Origin: Meconema thalassinum
Taxonomy: Eukaryota; Arthropoda; Insecta; Orthoptera; Tettigoniidae
Direction of reading: 5' to 3'
Assembly: GCA_946902985.2 (NCBI GenBank)
Contig: OX336388.2
Location: 122,737,894 to 122,801,893 of the forward strand
DNA length: 64,000 nucleotides
In this document: piece after piece, positions 21,713-33,522 of the stretch
How the letters are laid out: every line of letters starts with the position of its first letter
Numbering within the stretch: the stretch's first letter is position 1
The notes under the pieces: generated by a model
The model's database searches: none
What the model was told of the DNA's origin: nothing
Seen by the model: only the letters and a program-made list of their open reading frames with translations
Position numbers and translations under genes: made by a program

Positions 21713-22784
21713 AGTGAGGATGTTTAGCTGGCGAGCCAGCCTATCAAATGAGTAAGTGTGGTATTTGGTGCGTGGGAGGAGATGGTCTTCCAGGCAGGCG
21801 TATCAGAAGTCACACAGGGGGGTAGTATGTAAGTAAATGAGAGTTTTTAAGGTACAGGGAAATATGACGGGATTGTCGGATGCTCTTGAGCACTAAAATG
21901 TCTCGATACACCAAGGCCAGAATTTGGTAGCGCTGGTGAATTCCCATTTGTCCCCAAGAGATGGGTGAGCGCTTGTACATGGTATTTTTGCTTAAGGCGT
22001 CCACGGGACAAAAGATGGGCCATCAGAAGGCGAGACAGTCCTTCATGAAACTCATACATAACGGCACACGTGATTTCTGTTTACGGCCTCGCCATGTAAG
22101 ATTTGTAAGTGTGTAATTTAAGGTAATTTGTACAAAGGTATTATTTGTGTCAGGAGAACTGGTCTGTGTTGAGAACTAGTATTAAGTAGAATATGGTCTA
22201 CGGGAACTTAACAAGACAGGGCGATTACGGCACAGAAATATTTGGTGTTATATGTGATGCGCATTTACTGTTTTTTTTTCAGAAGTCAATATTAATTTAA
22301 TCTACTTTAAAGAGAGATTAAGTATTATGGTCACGATGCGCTGCCACAATAGTGTGATCGTGTGCTCAGTGATAAGTGAGATTAAATTTCACCATAAGGA
22401 AGGGACCACCAGTGAAATTAGGAAGTTCTATGGTGATATAAATATATCAGAACACCTTCAATGCGTGTGATATGACATCATAAATACATAGTGCTCACAC
22501 ATTAATTATGTCTATTTCTCCAACATAGAGAAATTTGAGAGGCGGAAATATCCGTGGAACACTATTCTATATGTAAAACATTGGACTGGTTGCAAAGTGC
22601 AATCCATAGTGACAACAAACTTTGACGCAAAGTGCGTGAAGAAAAATTATGAGTGTATATATCTGTAATTTAGGGTGATTTCATTTGTGTAATATGTATT
22701 TTGGATGGGGATTATTAACGTGTCTGGGATAATCGGATAATGGACCGTCGTCACGGTAAATCATCTGATGATCCGAGGCGAATA
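21713..22784 (+). other. Conserved non-coding stretch before 3' LTR of element B
   Basis: Nearly identical to 693-1767 of element A. No ORF with recognised motifs. Its retention in both copies indicates it belongs to the element. Confidence 0.7.
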
Positions 22785-24139
22785 TGTAACGTGTTTTTCG
22801 AGGGGTTTTTATGCAACTGGCATAAGTCAGTAGGAAGCCATTCTATTATTATTTACGCGGCAAATTGTTCAGCCAAGAGAATTTTTCATGTTAATTTATT
22901 ATTATTATTAATTTATTATAATTATTATTAAGGTATTTTCGGAGCATTTTATAAAAATTATTAGCATTCAGATAGGTTTTCTATGTCTTAGAAAACGCTA
23001 TCAAGCAAATTATTACGAACGACAATATCATAGAAAATTATGTGATTGCGGAATTTTACGGAGTTTTCGTCAGTTAGGGTATATCGAGAGACGTGACTCA
23101 CTGGGAATTCAAGTACACGCTTAATCTTGTCGGAAAGCATGACGCAATCCTGGGTCGCAGCGTCAAGGAAAGGCGAATGTATGGAACGGAAAACGACTTC
23201 TCCCTCCAGCCGAGTGTAATGATCCAGAGGAGGGGTGTATAGCGCGTGGGGTGCAGCCAATCAGTGGAGACGACGCAAGCTAGAAGCCGGCTGAAGAGTG
23301 GGGGAGCCGACAGGTGCATTTATCGTTCGACGCGGCGTGGAACGAGGACTATCTTTGTAATACTGAAGCAGTATGGTTGCGCGTGAGTGGCTCCGAGGTT
23401 CCGTGGAGCGTGAACAATCTTTTTGGAGAACTTAACCAGTGTGGTTGTACGAGAGTTTGGCTCCGATGTTAGGACCATAAAGTGATTAAATCTACAAGAA
23501 TATCATCAATTATCGACGGAGATGACGACGTCCAGGAGACTGTGGGAAGCACACAGCATCATCCAGTACGAGGGAAATGCATTGGCAATTTCCAGTGGTA
23601 AGCGCAAATGACGCAGAAATACGCAATCTCTCATTTTTCTTTGTTTTATATTTCATATTTCAGTAACTTCATAGCTTGGAAATAAGAGTAAAATCAATAA
23701 TTTATCAGACTCCGTTTTCACGTAATTTTCTATCGGTAATATTAAAATCGCAATGCTCCAATTTAAATTTTATACTTATTATTATTATTAATTTTGCTAT
23801 TCTTGTTTTATATAATAAATTCATTTCTTTTACAATGCAATCTTTGCTTTCAGTAGGTAGCATTAGATATAGACCAATTCCTTCTCCTGATACAATTGTT
23901 TGTTGGGTTAATGATCAAATCATACCACGATCTGAGTGAATAGAGTCTTGAAGGTGTTCTGCCAGAGCTAGACGTTGTTAAATACAAATTTAGATTTCAA
24001 CATTGCGTTGAGGTCTTGACGCCCATTAAAACAACATAGCTTAGGCAAAGGTAAACAGTTACATTTATCACCCAACAGTTAGGGGCAGTCAAACTGCTAC
24101 ACTTGTACGCTCAACGTGTGGGCTAGCAAAACTGCTACA
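22785..24139 (+). repeat. 3' LTR of Gypsy element B
   Basis: 1355 bp; ends gctaca followed by the target duplication agtt. Differences from the 5' LTR include gcatttatcg for gcatatatcg, cgacgcgg for cgacacgg, gcaatgctcc for gcaacgctcc and gtacgctc for gtatgctc. Confidence 0.92.
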
Positions 24140-24143
24140 AGTT

Positions 24144-24779
24144 CAACAGAATATCCTACCTCGCTAATCAAGTGGGATAAATAGTGAAAAGATAATATTT
24201 AAATCGATTAAGAAGGTATCTTTTTCAAAATGTTACCAGTCATAAAACTGAAATTCGTATTCCTTAGGTTGATGAGAGAAAACGGTGACTTCTGAATCTG
24301 TAGGGAACATGCACACCAAGAGGAGCTTGCTTGTTTCACATGTGTTAACAATTCGAACTGTCAAATACAATTACCTGGTAATGCATGTGTTCAGCCAAGT
24401 AATCTCTGTGAGTTATCATAATGAATATCTACAAATGTCTCCTACTCATTCTCTGCCTGATGAATTTCAAGAAACAGATGAAGATACTTAGGTATTCAGT
24501 GTGTTGTTTCATCTTACATGGCTCTTATTTTACTTCAAATTTGTAACTTTCAATAACTAATCTTGTTTCTCTCCATTTTTTTAATTATTGCATTGGCTCT
24601 GCTAGTATAATAGTAAAATAATTAAATTAATAATATTACCTAATCTTGAAGCACATACTGTAGAGTTATTTAAGATAAAAATTAATGTAAGCCAAAATAC
24701 AAATTGGCATAATTAATTGTCAAAGTAGTATCAATCCCAGTAAATTGGCATAACACTCACAATTCACATTAAAACAATA
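24144..24779. other. Intronic A/T-rich sequence
   Basis: No ORF or element end recognised. Lies between the Gypsy element and the 5' part of a LINE. Confidence 0.4.
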
Positions 24780-26408
24780 TGGCGGACAGGATCGAAAGAC
24801 GGCTACAAATTGCGCTCAGATTTCTAAAGAATACCGCAGATGTAGGCGGATATATCAACAAAGAAACCAAAGAAGATATTCATAAAATGGTGTCATTGTA
24901 AACTGTTTTAATAACATGAAAACCATTCTAGAGATTAACAGTACAAGAAAACTGGCTTCTCAACAAGAGGTCAATGAGGTTAACCAAAAAGATAGGATAA
25001 CATCAGACAGAATAACTACAGAACACTTGGTTCCATCTCATGGCAACTCGCATGAAATAACTCTGAATACGGAGGATTATGACGGGCCACAAGGTAATCA
25101 AGAGAACCACAAGATGACGCCTAGTGAACAATGGGTTAACGCAACAAATACAGACCAGCGCGGACAGGCACATGTGCTATCTAGCAGACTTCCACCGAAC
25201 AGCTTTTGGAGCAACGGAAATAGCATGGAGAGCACAACTAGTGATCCGACAGATGAGGCCATGAATCTAGAACAGCGCGGCCAGAACCAGATGCCACTTA
25301 GTGGGCAACCGGACAACCTCCAATTGGGCAACAGAGACAGCCACACTGATCGTGAAATGGAGGAAAGAATCACAAGGAAAATAATGCAGGATAAGCAAGA
25401 TAGGTTGGAGAACCTATCAGCTAAAATCAAGAAGATGGTACGTGAGGAACTTAACATAAGAACTTCAATACATGATTGTGACCTCATCGAAATATTAAGG
25501 ATGATTTGCGAGGAAATACCTCCTTTGTAATGGAGACTGAAGAGGGACAAGCAACCAACTCAAATACGACATCAATGGAAACTATTATGCATCAAAGTCG
25601 CGTAGTCTCCGTAGACACCCAAGTACAGAAAAACACTACATGGAAAACAGAACGCCCACAAAATATATATATACCCCACAATAATGATATTACACAAGAT
25701 AAAGCACAATCGCCCAATATATTTGCCCACAATAAAGATCTGCCATGATATCTTAGACAGGATAAAGCATATTCGCCCAAGACCAGCACGAAGCAAGCAA
25801 CAAGTTTTAACAGAACATCATTAGACACACCTGCACTTTGTACAGGACTATCATATCAACAGAGCAATAATGAACTCCAACATGCAGAACTCATCTCAAC
25901 AGAGATACAGAAACGCACAAATTTCCCAACATTGGAAGAAACTAGATATGCCAAAAGACAAAAAACGAACATGAAACCAAAACTCGAGAATAGAAGCATA
26001 TCAGAATACAAAGAAAACCACGAGATATCGCAGGGCAACATCCCATTGAAAACTGTAGGACACGAAGAACAATTATTAGGGAAAAGGGAAACAAGACCAG
26101 AAAATACAACCAAGAAGATACGTCAGATAGGCACCGGTGGTGCGGAAATAGGAAAACTGAAGGCCGGACCCAGAACAGCATGGTTATATCTAGACAGACT
26201 AGACTCAGATAACACTGAGGAAGACATAAAAGACCACCTTCTTACAAACGGCATAACCAAAATAATCGAATGCGAACAACTACCCACACGAAGAATATAC
26301 AAGGCCTTTAAAGTTGGCATACCACTGCAAGAAAAGGACATAGTATACAACATCGACCAGTGGCCCAACGGAGTGATTTACAGCAGATACCGATTTCGCC
26401 ACCAATAA
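24780..26408 (+). pseudogene. LINE ORF1 (RRM-like nucleic-acid-binding protein), broken
   Basis: Begins with an ATG encoding MADRIERRLQIALRF and an in-frame stop at about 24900. A polar, Asn/Gln-rich region follows in a second frame (24916-25530), then the first frame resumes to 26408 with RTAWLYLDRLDSDNTEEDIK, IIECEQLPTRRIYKAFKVGI and DQWPNGVIYSRYRFRHQ. The last segment is the RRM-like fold found in ORF1 proteins of several LINE clades, with the WP.GV..+R+R end. Frameshifts and stops make it inactive. Confidence 0.75.
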
Positions 26409-26429
26409 GAACAAACAGAAACGAACAGA

Positions 26430-26990
26430 CCGAACAGAAACTAACAGGCCACTGAATCTGTTACTGTGGAACGTAGAAAGACGAGTACCATCAGCTCAGC
26501 ACCTGAAGAAATATGGATGGGCAAAGACGTGATAATAACTACAGAAACCTTCCTGACAGGATCTTTTGAACTACAAGGATATAAATCAATACATGCCTAT
26601 GCCAAATCAAAAGACAGAGGCAGACCAGAAGGAGGTGTCTCCATCATGATAAAACCCACCATAGGGAGGCTCAAAGAGACAATAAAGGACGACAAAGTCA
26701 TTGTGAAAACAAACAAACAAACTAACCATAGTAGGCATGCACATCACCTATGGAACATCCTCTGATGACACAGTGGAACAGATAACAGCTGCAATAGCAC
26801 AAACGAAGACAGAATAAAAACGTGAAAGTTGCAGTTGACTTTAACTGCAGAACAGACAAACCAAACAAAGAACAACAACATTCCTTGACATACTACAACA
26901 AGAAGGATACAGCCTGAACAACAATCCAAATGATAGCAAAGACTAGATCTAAATGTATCATACACTGTACATAGGATATAAATCTTTATG
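26430..26990 (+). pseudogene. LINE ORF2 endonuclease, N-terminal fragment
   Basis: After ORF1, VERRVPSAQHLKK, DVIITTETFLTGSFELQGYK and RPEGGVSIMIKPTIGR give the start of an APE endonuclease; the TETFL glutamate is a catalytic position. Degraded sequence (VAVDFNCRTDK near 26825) follows and the element then ends. RT is missing, so this is a 3'-truncated copy. Confidence 0.75.
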
Positions 26991-28403
26991 TATGCATATT
27001 TGTGCGCATTTTATTTAATAATAATTAAAAGAATTAATTTCAATAAACTGTTTGAACCCGCACCATATATTACAGAAAACCACAATCATAGACACATTTT
27101 ACAATGTAAATAAACAACAATTAAGACTGATCAATGCCTGTACTGAACCGCAAGCAGATTTTTGTCTTCCCTGACAAATTTACTTTTTGTAACTTATGAT
27201 GACAAGTGACCTGTACACCATTGACATGTTTCTGTTATTATTCGACCTTCTTCAACCATACATAGTATTCCACATTAAGAGGCACTTATCACTCATCTGC
27301 TTATCTTATAAAACTTAAATGTTTTTGTGATATGATATTCACATTGTAAAATATCACTTTGGTTGTCTATTATTACATAGGCACACCCAAAGTACACAGG
27401 GATACAAGTCCGTGTAGTCACAGTCCCGAAACAGAGGAACCAACCAACATATTACACATTAAAATTATTACTATAAATGTCTGTTGATGCATTGATTTTA
27501 TAAATATACTTTAAAAAATTAGTCTTATTTTAACAGTTCTTGTCAAATGTCTGTTGACTGAATCTTATATAAAGACAACGTTCGTTATAAATCCTTAAAT
27601 ATATTTTTAAAAAATGTTTTGCTCATTTTTTCACAATTAAATTTCCTCACTCCTAAGTCGGTGAGAACTGATAGATATCTTGCGACTTATTATAGGCTTC
27701 ATGAGACAGTTACGGTAGTTAGTTATTGTTGTTTTAATGGTCGGAACGACAAGGTCATCTGACCCCTTCATTGAGACGCATGCGTTAGATCTGGTTTGTC
27801 ACTTCTACCTCAGGACATGTCACTTCGCAATATTCTCAGATTAGCAAGTAAGTCACCTAGTCCTTGCCATGTTTACAGAAGGATACAGATTTCCTTACTG
27901 CCAAGGTTTGAGGCTTCCTGTTAACATAAATAATTTTAAGTCTACTTTTATATCGAGATACCTTCTACCATATTTTTATACCATTCGCTCCAGTAGTTTT
28001 GATGCTAACAAACAGAAATACAGACAAAAATTAAACTGAGGTATATTGGTCATTATAAACCTCATCCGGGGTAAATACAGTACAGTGTTTTAACAAAAGA
28101 TTCAAAATGTTCTGACAGAAAGCATGTTTTGTTATTGTATATTTGTTCTGCATAATATAATTTGTTATGTTGTAATTGGTATTTATATGAAATAAGCACC
28201 AAATTAAACACTGCAATTGTTGAAAAATAAGCACCAAAATTAAGGTGAAATAAACCTACAACTAATCATATAACAACTGAAAGAATGTTGTTTTACATTA
28301 GGTAAAAGCAGCATTTCGGGAGGAAGATAGCTTCTGCAATTCTTCCAGGAGCTTTATCAATGAAGGTTAAATTATAGTCGCCACAAGGATTACTTTAATG
28401 GTG
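26991..28403. other. Intronic A/T-rich sequence with one short dispersed motif
   Basis: No gene recognised. A copy of the dispersed motif ttattgttgttttaa..gg..gaac.acaaggtcatctgacccc is at 27721-27766. Confidence 0.4.
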
Positions 28404-28795
28404 TAGTTGCCTCACTTTCCTCATTAATGTGCGGCTTGTCTTTGAAACCTAGCTGGGCGGATATGTTTACATTCCATAGCTGCAGGGTGCCAAGGCATTC
28501 ACAGCTTAAGGCACAGTGTTGTCAACTGTCCATCACCGCAGCAGCAACTTACTCTCCACTACAAGCCGTAGCGAGACTGGACAGAACAGGGTGCAACACT
28601 GGAGACTGTAAAGTGTGCTGGTAGACAGGGCTGGCGTCAACACCTGATCTGCATTCCACGTGGACAGATGGAGGAGGCATCCTATTGGTCAAGAACCGTC
28701 AGCTATTGGTCAGCAATAATCAATGGCTATTGTCTGTGCGTGCTACGGCTTAACGTTTGAGTCACCGCTCGTTAACCAGGAAAGTGAGGCAACTA
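28404..28795. mobile_element. Small TIR element (MITE)
   Basis: tagttgcctcactttcct at 28404-28421 is exactly inverted at 28778-28795. The 392-bp interior has no transposase. TA dinucleotides at both tips suggest a TA-targeting superfamily, but the TSD is ambiguous. It lies in the intron just upstream of the exon at 28933. Confidence 0.65.
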
Positions 28796-28932
28796 TAGTG
28801 CATTGGTGTTTCATAATATTCACAGTAAGAGACTATATTTCAAGTATACCTTACACAATAACCAGAGCAACAAAAGTAAACTAGAGTTTACAGAGTATGA
28901 ACAAACTTCTGAGCTGCTTTATTTAATTCCAG

Positions 28933-29000
28933 GTCCCAAAAGATTCAAGCTGATTTGCTGGAAGTGATTGCTGATCTGAAAAAGAAGTTGGGCATAAAAG
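28933..29000 (+). CDS. PRDM9: PRDM9-like gene, helical linker exon
   Basis: Between ttccag and aaaag/gtgagt lies a 68-bp exon encoding SQKIQADLLEVIADLKKKL and then GIK. The residue pattern looks like an amphipathic helix. It enters in phase 2 and leaves in phase 1, fitting both neighbours. The preceding intron is about 15.4 kb and holds a full Gypsy element, a LINE 5' part and two small TIR elements. No known domain is visible. The strong donor and phase match support it as a real exon. Confidence 0.58.
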
Positions 29001-29839
29001 GTGAGTCTGTGATTCCAATATTACTACCAGTGGCATAGTCAACAGAGTGTTACTGAGGTTTAGAAACCCCCCCCATTTAGAAATATAAAAAAAGAAAGAA
29101 AAAAGTAACTGATAATAATTATTAAACTAAGCTAAATAAACATTTCTTAAATAAAATAGTGATACTTGCAGATGATTCTATTACTCATGTTTTGTGGGAA
29201 ATTGGTATGGCTGCAGCTGCTTGGTAATGTATTGTTGTTGCCCTTTGGCCTGGCTTCCCATTGAGGCTACACACGTCTTCATAGGGGCAGGTGACCTCAT
29301 AGTTCTGCCCCTTAAAACAACAATAACTAACTAGCTAACATGTCTTCATGACAACGCATAACTCCGTACTCACGGGGTTGCCATCCTAGCTTATCCCCCA
29401 CAAATGTAGCTTATTTCAAACTGAGCCTAGCACCAGATAATTTTAAATCCTGCCTAGTGGGGCAATTAGCTTCCTTTCTTTTCTTAGCGGGAGGGAAGTT
29501 GTTTATAAATTAATCTAGTTTAAAAATAATAATAATAATAAGGAACTAGAAAATTCTATGAGCAGATTAACACTGATTTGGAGATCATTGTTGATTTCTT
29601 GAGTGTGGGGCAGATGACCTCGTAGTTCTTCCCCTTGAAACCTCAATAAATAAATAACTTTCTGGAGTGTGAGATTGATGAGTTACTTCATAATACTATG
29701 TTCTGCAATTCCCCAAATTACGGTTATTCCTCAGTTACTATAACTCCTCCCATTGGTCAATCTTGGCTATGCTACTGATTACTACTCATGCTTTGAGAAG
29801 AAAGAAAAGATCTTCTGATGTAATGTTTGATTGTGTCAG
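29001..29839. other. Intron with two copies of a short dispersed motif
   Basis: The 839-bp intron holds two copies of ggggcag.tgacctc.tagttct.cccctt at about 29284-29330 and 29607-29650, each followed by an A/T-rich aacaacaataa-like tail. No coding sequence is seen. Confidence 0.55.
29284..29330 (-). repeat. Short dispersed motif (one of four copies)
   Basis: ggggcaggtgacctcatagt followed by tctgccccttaaaacaacaa. Related copies are at 27721-27766 (inverted), 29607-29650 and 59526-59572 (inverted). The two ggggcag/ctgcccc arms can form a hairpin. No longer element boundary is seen around any copy. Confidence 0.65.
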
Positions 29840-29944
29840 GAGTTCCTGAGCCCCAACAGCTGACTAAGCATCGGTATCCCAGACGTCAGATTGAGAGGAA
29901 GGATTATCGCGAGAAGGAAGTTCCTGATGATGATGACTACATAT
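29840..29944 (+). CDS. PRDM9: PRDM9-like gene, SSXRD-like exon
   Basis: This exon encodes VPEPQQLTKHRYPRRQ followed by IERKDYREKEVPDDDDYI, a basic stretch running into an acidic DDDDYI. That is the composition and position of the SSXRD motif which in PRDM9 lies directly before the zinc knuckle and PR/SET domain; the vertebrate protein has a DDDY sequence at the same junction. The acceptor is gtgtcag/g and the donor atat/gtaagt. It enters in phase 1 (codon GGA across the junction) and leaves in phase 1, so the next exon completes a TAC tyrosine codon. In SSX and PRDM9 this region is thought to mediate chromatin or repression contacts; that is family knowledge, not shown here. Confidence 0.82.
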
Positions 29945-30325
29945 GTAAGTTCTGCTATATAGGCTAACTATTATAACAGTTGACTAACTCAGATTGGTGT
30001 TGCCTTTTGCAGTCGTCCTCTGGACCCCCTGTTGGCGGGATGTGCGTAACAATCTTTGTATATATATCATTGAATATGTGAATGTAGTGCAGGTACAAAC
30101 TCAACAGGTTGTAAATTTTATACTCCGAGTATAATGCAAATTGATATTAATATGCACCATGTTTGCTTACTAGATCTTCGTGCCTGTCGATGATGAGTTT
30201 GTATTGTAAGGGTAACAGAAATAGCGTTCAGGAGACTGATGACAGGAGTTAGCTAAGTTATGGCTAGACTGTCGGACCTTGTTTGGCAAACACCCGTATT
30301 ATCCCGCAATTTTCACCCAGTATAA

Positions 30326-33300
30326 TATGCATAGTCCGTTTGCAAAGGCCGCTAAGTGCATCATACTCAAAACCGAGTAAATGACGAAAAACTGTTACGA
30401 CCAAACTATTTTAGCTAACACCATATTTTTTACCCCTGAAAATCAACAAAAAACATCTATTATTCAGTTAAAATCTGTGAAATCTACGGTTGGATCTTCT
30501 ATCCCAAATCATAGATTAAAATATTGACTTAGTGGTTTTTGCACACGTTTTGTGCACTTAGCGACTTTTGCACCCATGACGACGAGAGTTGGTAATAAAT
30601 CTTCGGTTGCAAAACCCGCTATTTTGTATCCCTAACAATGGCATTTGGATGAGATTTTTCAATAAAGAACTATTTTAATTTCAATGTGGTTTATAAGGAA
30701 AAGAATATATTTAAAAAATGGAACACGTCGGATACGATAAAAAGAAAATTAATCTTAAAAATTACACCTTAAACCCAAAGCAACGTCATTTAGACGGCAT
30801 AAAAAAATGTACAAAAAAATTCACAAAACAAGAAAATGGCATTTAAGTTAGGACAGGTCATCCTCGACACCGTCCATCAGCTCAAAATCTGCTGGTTCTT
30901 CGTCTTCGCCATCTTGAGTTCGGACGATATTGTTGTGAACGGCTTCTTGCTCCTGGAAGACCTCACTGAAAAATTTTAGGTTGCCGTTCGCTGGCCAGTT
31001 TTCGCCGAAATGCAGCTCTAAAAGCCGTCGAATGTCTTTTAGTTTAGTTTCTTTGAGTGCAACACCTACTTGAATTGGTTCGGAACCAGGATGTTTGTTG
31101 AAATTCTTTCCTCTTTTCACGATGCTCTTCCCCCCCACCAACCTCAACATTGTAGAATGGCTCCCCTCGGACCAGACATGTTTTTTTTGTTTTGCCAATC
31201 GTGAACACGATTTTCTTGGCTTTTTGGAATTGAAAATGCCAACTACCCGGATTTTTTACCACGCCATCCGCGTACGCTTTCTAATCTCTAACAGGCCACT
31301 CATCTTGTTCCAGGCAAACTACCGTAGCAAATTTCTCAATGTGCTTGATGTATCCGGAACGATTTTCAATGACACTCACTTTGCGAAGATGCCGTTCGAT
31401 ATTTCCAAAAACTCTGTCAGGTGGGATAAATGAGTGGCCCACTATTGGGAACCATAGCTGTATTTCTTCTACACATGCGGGAGCTTCTAGCAGCAACCAG
31501 TGAGATAGCATGCTGATCATAGTCTTGTTTTTGTTCTGACCCCCGCAGCCATCAGAGAACAACCAAAGTGTTTTTGCACCTTCAAAATTTATGCTGGCCA
31601 GTTTGTTGTGAACTGCTGACGCTATTTGGTTTGATCCTTTTCCATGTTGGTGTTCTAACCAGACGTAAGAAGTCACCGTCTCTGTGTTTTGCGGAGATTT
31701 TGAGGAGCCCTGGCAGACTGTAAAGTTGTACAGGTACATCTGTCGGGAATAATACGCCGCTTGATCTGGCACCTTAGGCAACACTAAGTTCTTTTGACAG
31801 TCGTAGCTTAAAGTTATTTCACCTTCATTAACTTCTTTTAGCTTTGGTAAAACACATCACTTCTTATTTTGTGGACTTTGAGCTGAGTTTTCAGTTTGTC
31901 TTTTTCGGCACTGTTTTTCTGCTTCAATGCAGCTTTCCAACGACGAGCATGTTGAACACGTGTCGACAGATAGCGCACCAAAGCCAATGTTGTAATCTTC
32001 ACAAAATATTTGTCGATAATAGTTGTATTTGACAATGGTTTCAGGATTCTCTTCACAATACATGATCCACATCTATTTTACGGATAATTCGCTGCTTAAA
32101 TACACCCTATCACCTTTGTTTCCTCGCGAGTGGTGACGCTCAAGCGGGACGAACTTCTTAATGTGCTGTCTGACACAATTCTTTCTTCCCTCGTACAGTT
32201 TTGTTCGTCTGTCGCCTCCTCTGCTCTCAGGCGTTACTACATCTTCTTCCATTACCTGTTGGCACAAATATATAACTCATTATCTCTTTTAATTTTTAAA
32301 ATTGACAGCACAACTGCTTTACTAACAATATTCCATCAGCTTCTGGCACAATTTAAGAACTCTGTCCTTTTTCTGCAAAATTGACAGGAAAGCCACCTTA
32401 CAAACAGCAACATTTTCGACAGTATCGCCTCTTTTCTTGGTAAATAAAAATGGTTTGTAAGGTTTCGCTTTGCGTCGTCAGTTGTTCTTTTGGGGGACGA
32501 GGTAGTCACATACTGAGCTATGTAGTTGTTCTGCCACTGTCGAGTATTTTCTTGATAATATGTTTGGTGTATTTTCCTTACGTCTTGCATAGAAAGTTCA
32601 TTACACCTTAATTTTCCCGGCGGAAAATTGGGAATTTGGGAAAGCCTTTGGGTTGGTATCTGAAACAAAGCGCAAAGCTTAGTTAACGTACATAAAGCAG
32701 AGACGATACCAACAATAGCACAAAGTAGAGGTTATATTTTTGTTTAAATGGTTTGTTTGCCCTTACCTTTCAGTCTTTGCCACATTTCTTTTCCATGTTT
32801 CAGGACGTCTCTTCCTCTTTCTTGACGAACCTTTTCCCACAGTCTGATTCTGGTTGTTTTCAGCTCCAATATCAATGGTTTCAACTACTTCAACTTGCAC
32901 TATATCTCCCACTACTTCTACAGTTTCTGTTCTTGGAACTTGCACAATGGTATTACAGTTCACAAATTCAATAACTGCTTCACTTAAATCAATATCACTC
33001 ATTTTTCCGGCTTAAAATGCCCACAAGCAAGAAACAAAGTGTCAACGAACTGTGCTTTTAAACGGTGTATTTCAACCAGGAAGCAAGGCAGCGTGTCATT
33101 GTTGCGTACACTTCCCCGATAGTGCAGCCAACCTAAATCTGAAGCACAAAACTATCCTTCCCGATCGTAATAATAATTGTAAAAGAGTTTTGTGGAAGGA
33201 ATATCAGCAGTTCTTGTATCATTTAGCATATTTTGCAGCCGTATGTGGCAAGGCCGATGCCATACTTATGGAACTTGGCGGTCTTTGGACACGAGGAGCA

Positions 33301-33485
33301 TTTAACTGGCTTTGCAACCGTAGCCAAAATGCATTTAACGGTTTATGCAAACGAACGGGATTTTTGTTGGCCATTTTCAACCACTTTGAGCACTTCTATC
33401 GTGTAGCCAGTTGAAAGACGAACAAGATGGTGTGTTCAACTCAAAATTGACAAAAAGTGCACTTAGCGGCCTTTGCATCTGGGCT
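30326..33485 (-). mobile_element. TIR DNA transposon carrying a DUF7869-like protein
   Basis: tgcaaaggccgctaagtgca at 30341-30360 is inverted at 33450-33477, and weaker matching continues outward for about 16 bp (atatg..tag.cc). Related subterminal copies lie inside both ends: gtgcacttagcgacttttgc (about 30553) and gttgcaaaacccgct (about 30606) on the left; gcatttaactggctttgc (about 33298) and gcatttaacggtttatgc (about 33334) on the right. A minus-strand multi-exon protein fills the middle. Target duplication is not certain; atat flanks both tips. Confidence 0.72.
30848..33002 (-). pseudogene. DUF7869-like putative transposase, multi-exon, broken
   Basis: The start is MSDIDLSEAVIEFVNCN at 33002. 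Exon 1 ends gaaag/gtaagg near 32769; exon 2 starts after tttgtttcag near 32658 (IPTQRLSQIPNFPPGKLR) and ends near 32394; exon 3 starts after caacag near 32256. Later motifs are DYNIGFGALSVDTCSTC, LPKVPDQAAYYSRQMYLYNF, ASAVHNKL, LWLFSDGCGGQNKNKTM and WFPIVGHSFIPPDRVFGNIE. These match, from memory, arthropod DUF7869 proteins, suspected to have a DDE/RNase H-like fold; acidic residues in FSDG and PPDR are candidates for catalysis. Breaks: in-frame TAG near 32075, TGA near 31858, a stop after WPVRD near 31280 and a frameshift near 31200. The C-terminus DFELMDGVEDDLS is acidic. Confidence 0.7.
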
Positions 33486-33522
33486 ACTCATATATATTAT
33501 ATTTCCGTGTCTGGGAGACACA

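Larger units (their letters stand above)
16781..24139 (+). mobile_element. Gypsy LTR retrotransposon B, complete ends, internal deletion
   Basis: Two 1355-bp LTRs flank gag and a truncated pol. A 4-bp target duplication agtt sits at 16777-16780 and 24140-24143. LTRs start tgtaacg and end gctaca. I found at least six differences between the LTRs, roughly 0.5 percent, so insertion is recent. RNase H and nearly all of integrase are deleted: RT stops at 21639 and the next recognisable element sequence is the integrase stop region at about 21690-21712. The element lies in the 15-kb intron of the PRDM9-like gene, in the same orientation. Confidence 0.93.

Noticed and set aside
30848..33002. DUF7869-like protein as a functional host gene
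   Set aside because: It has three in-frame stops and a frameshift and is enclosed by terminal inverted repeats, so it is better read as a decayed transposon.
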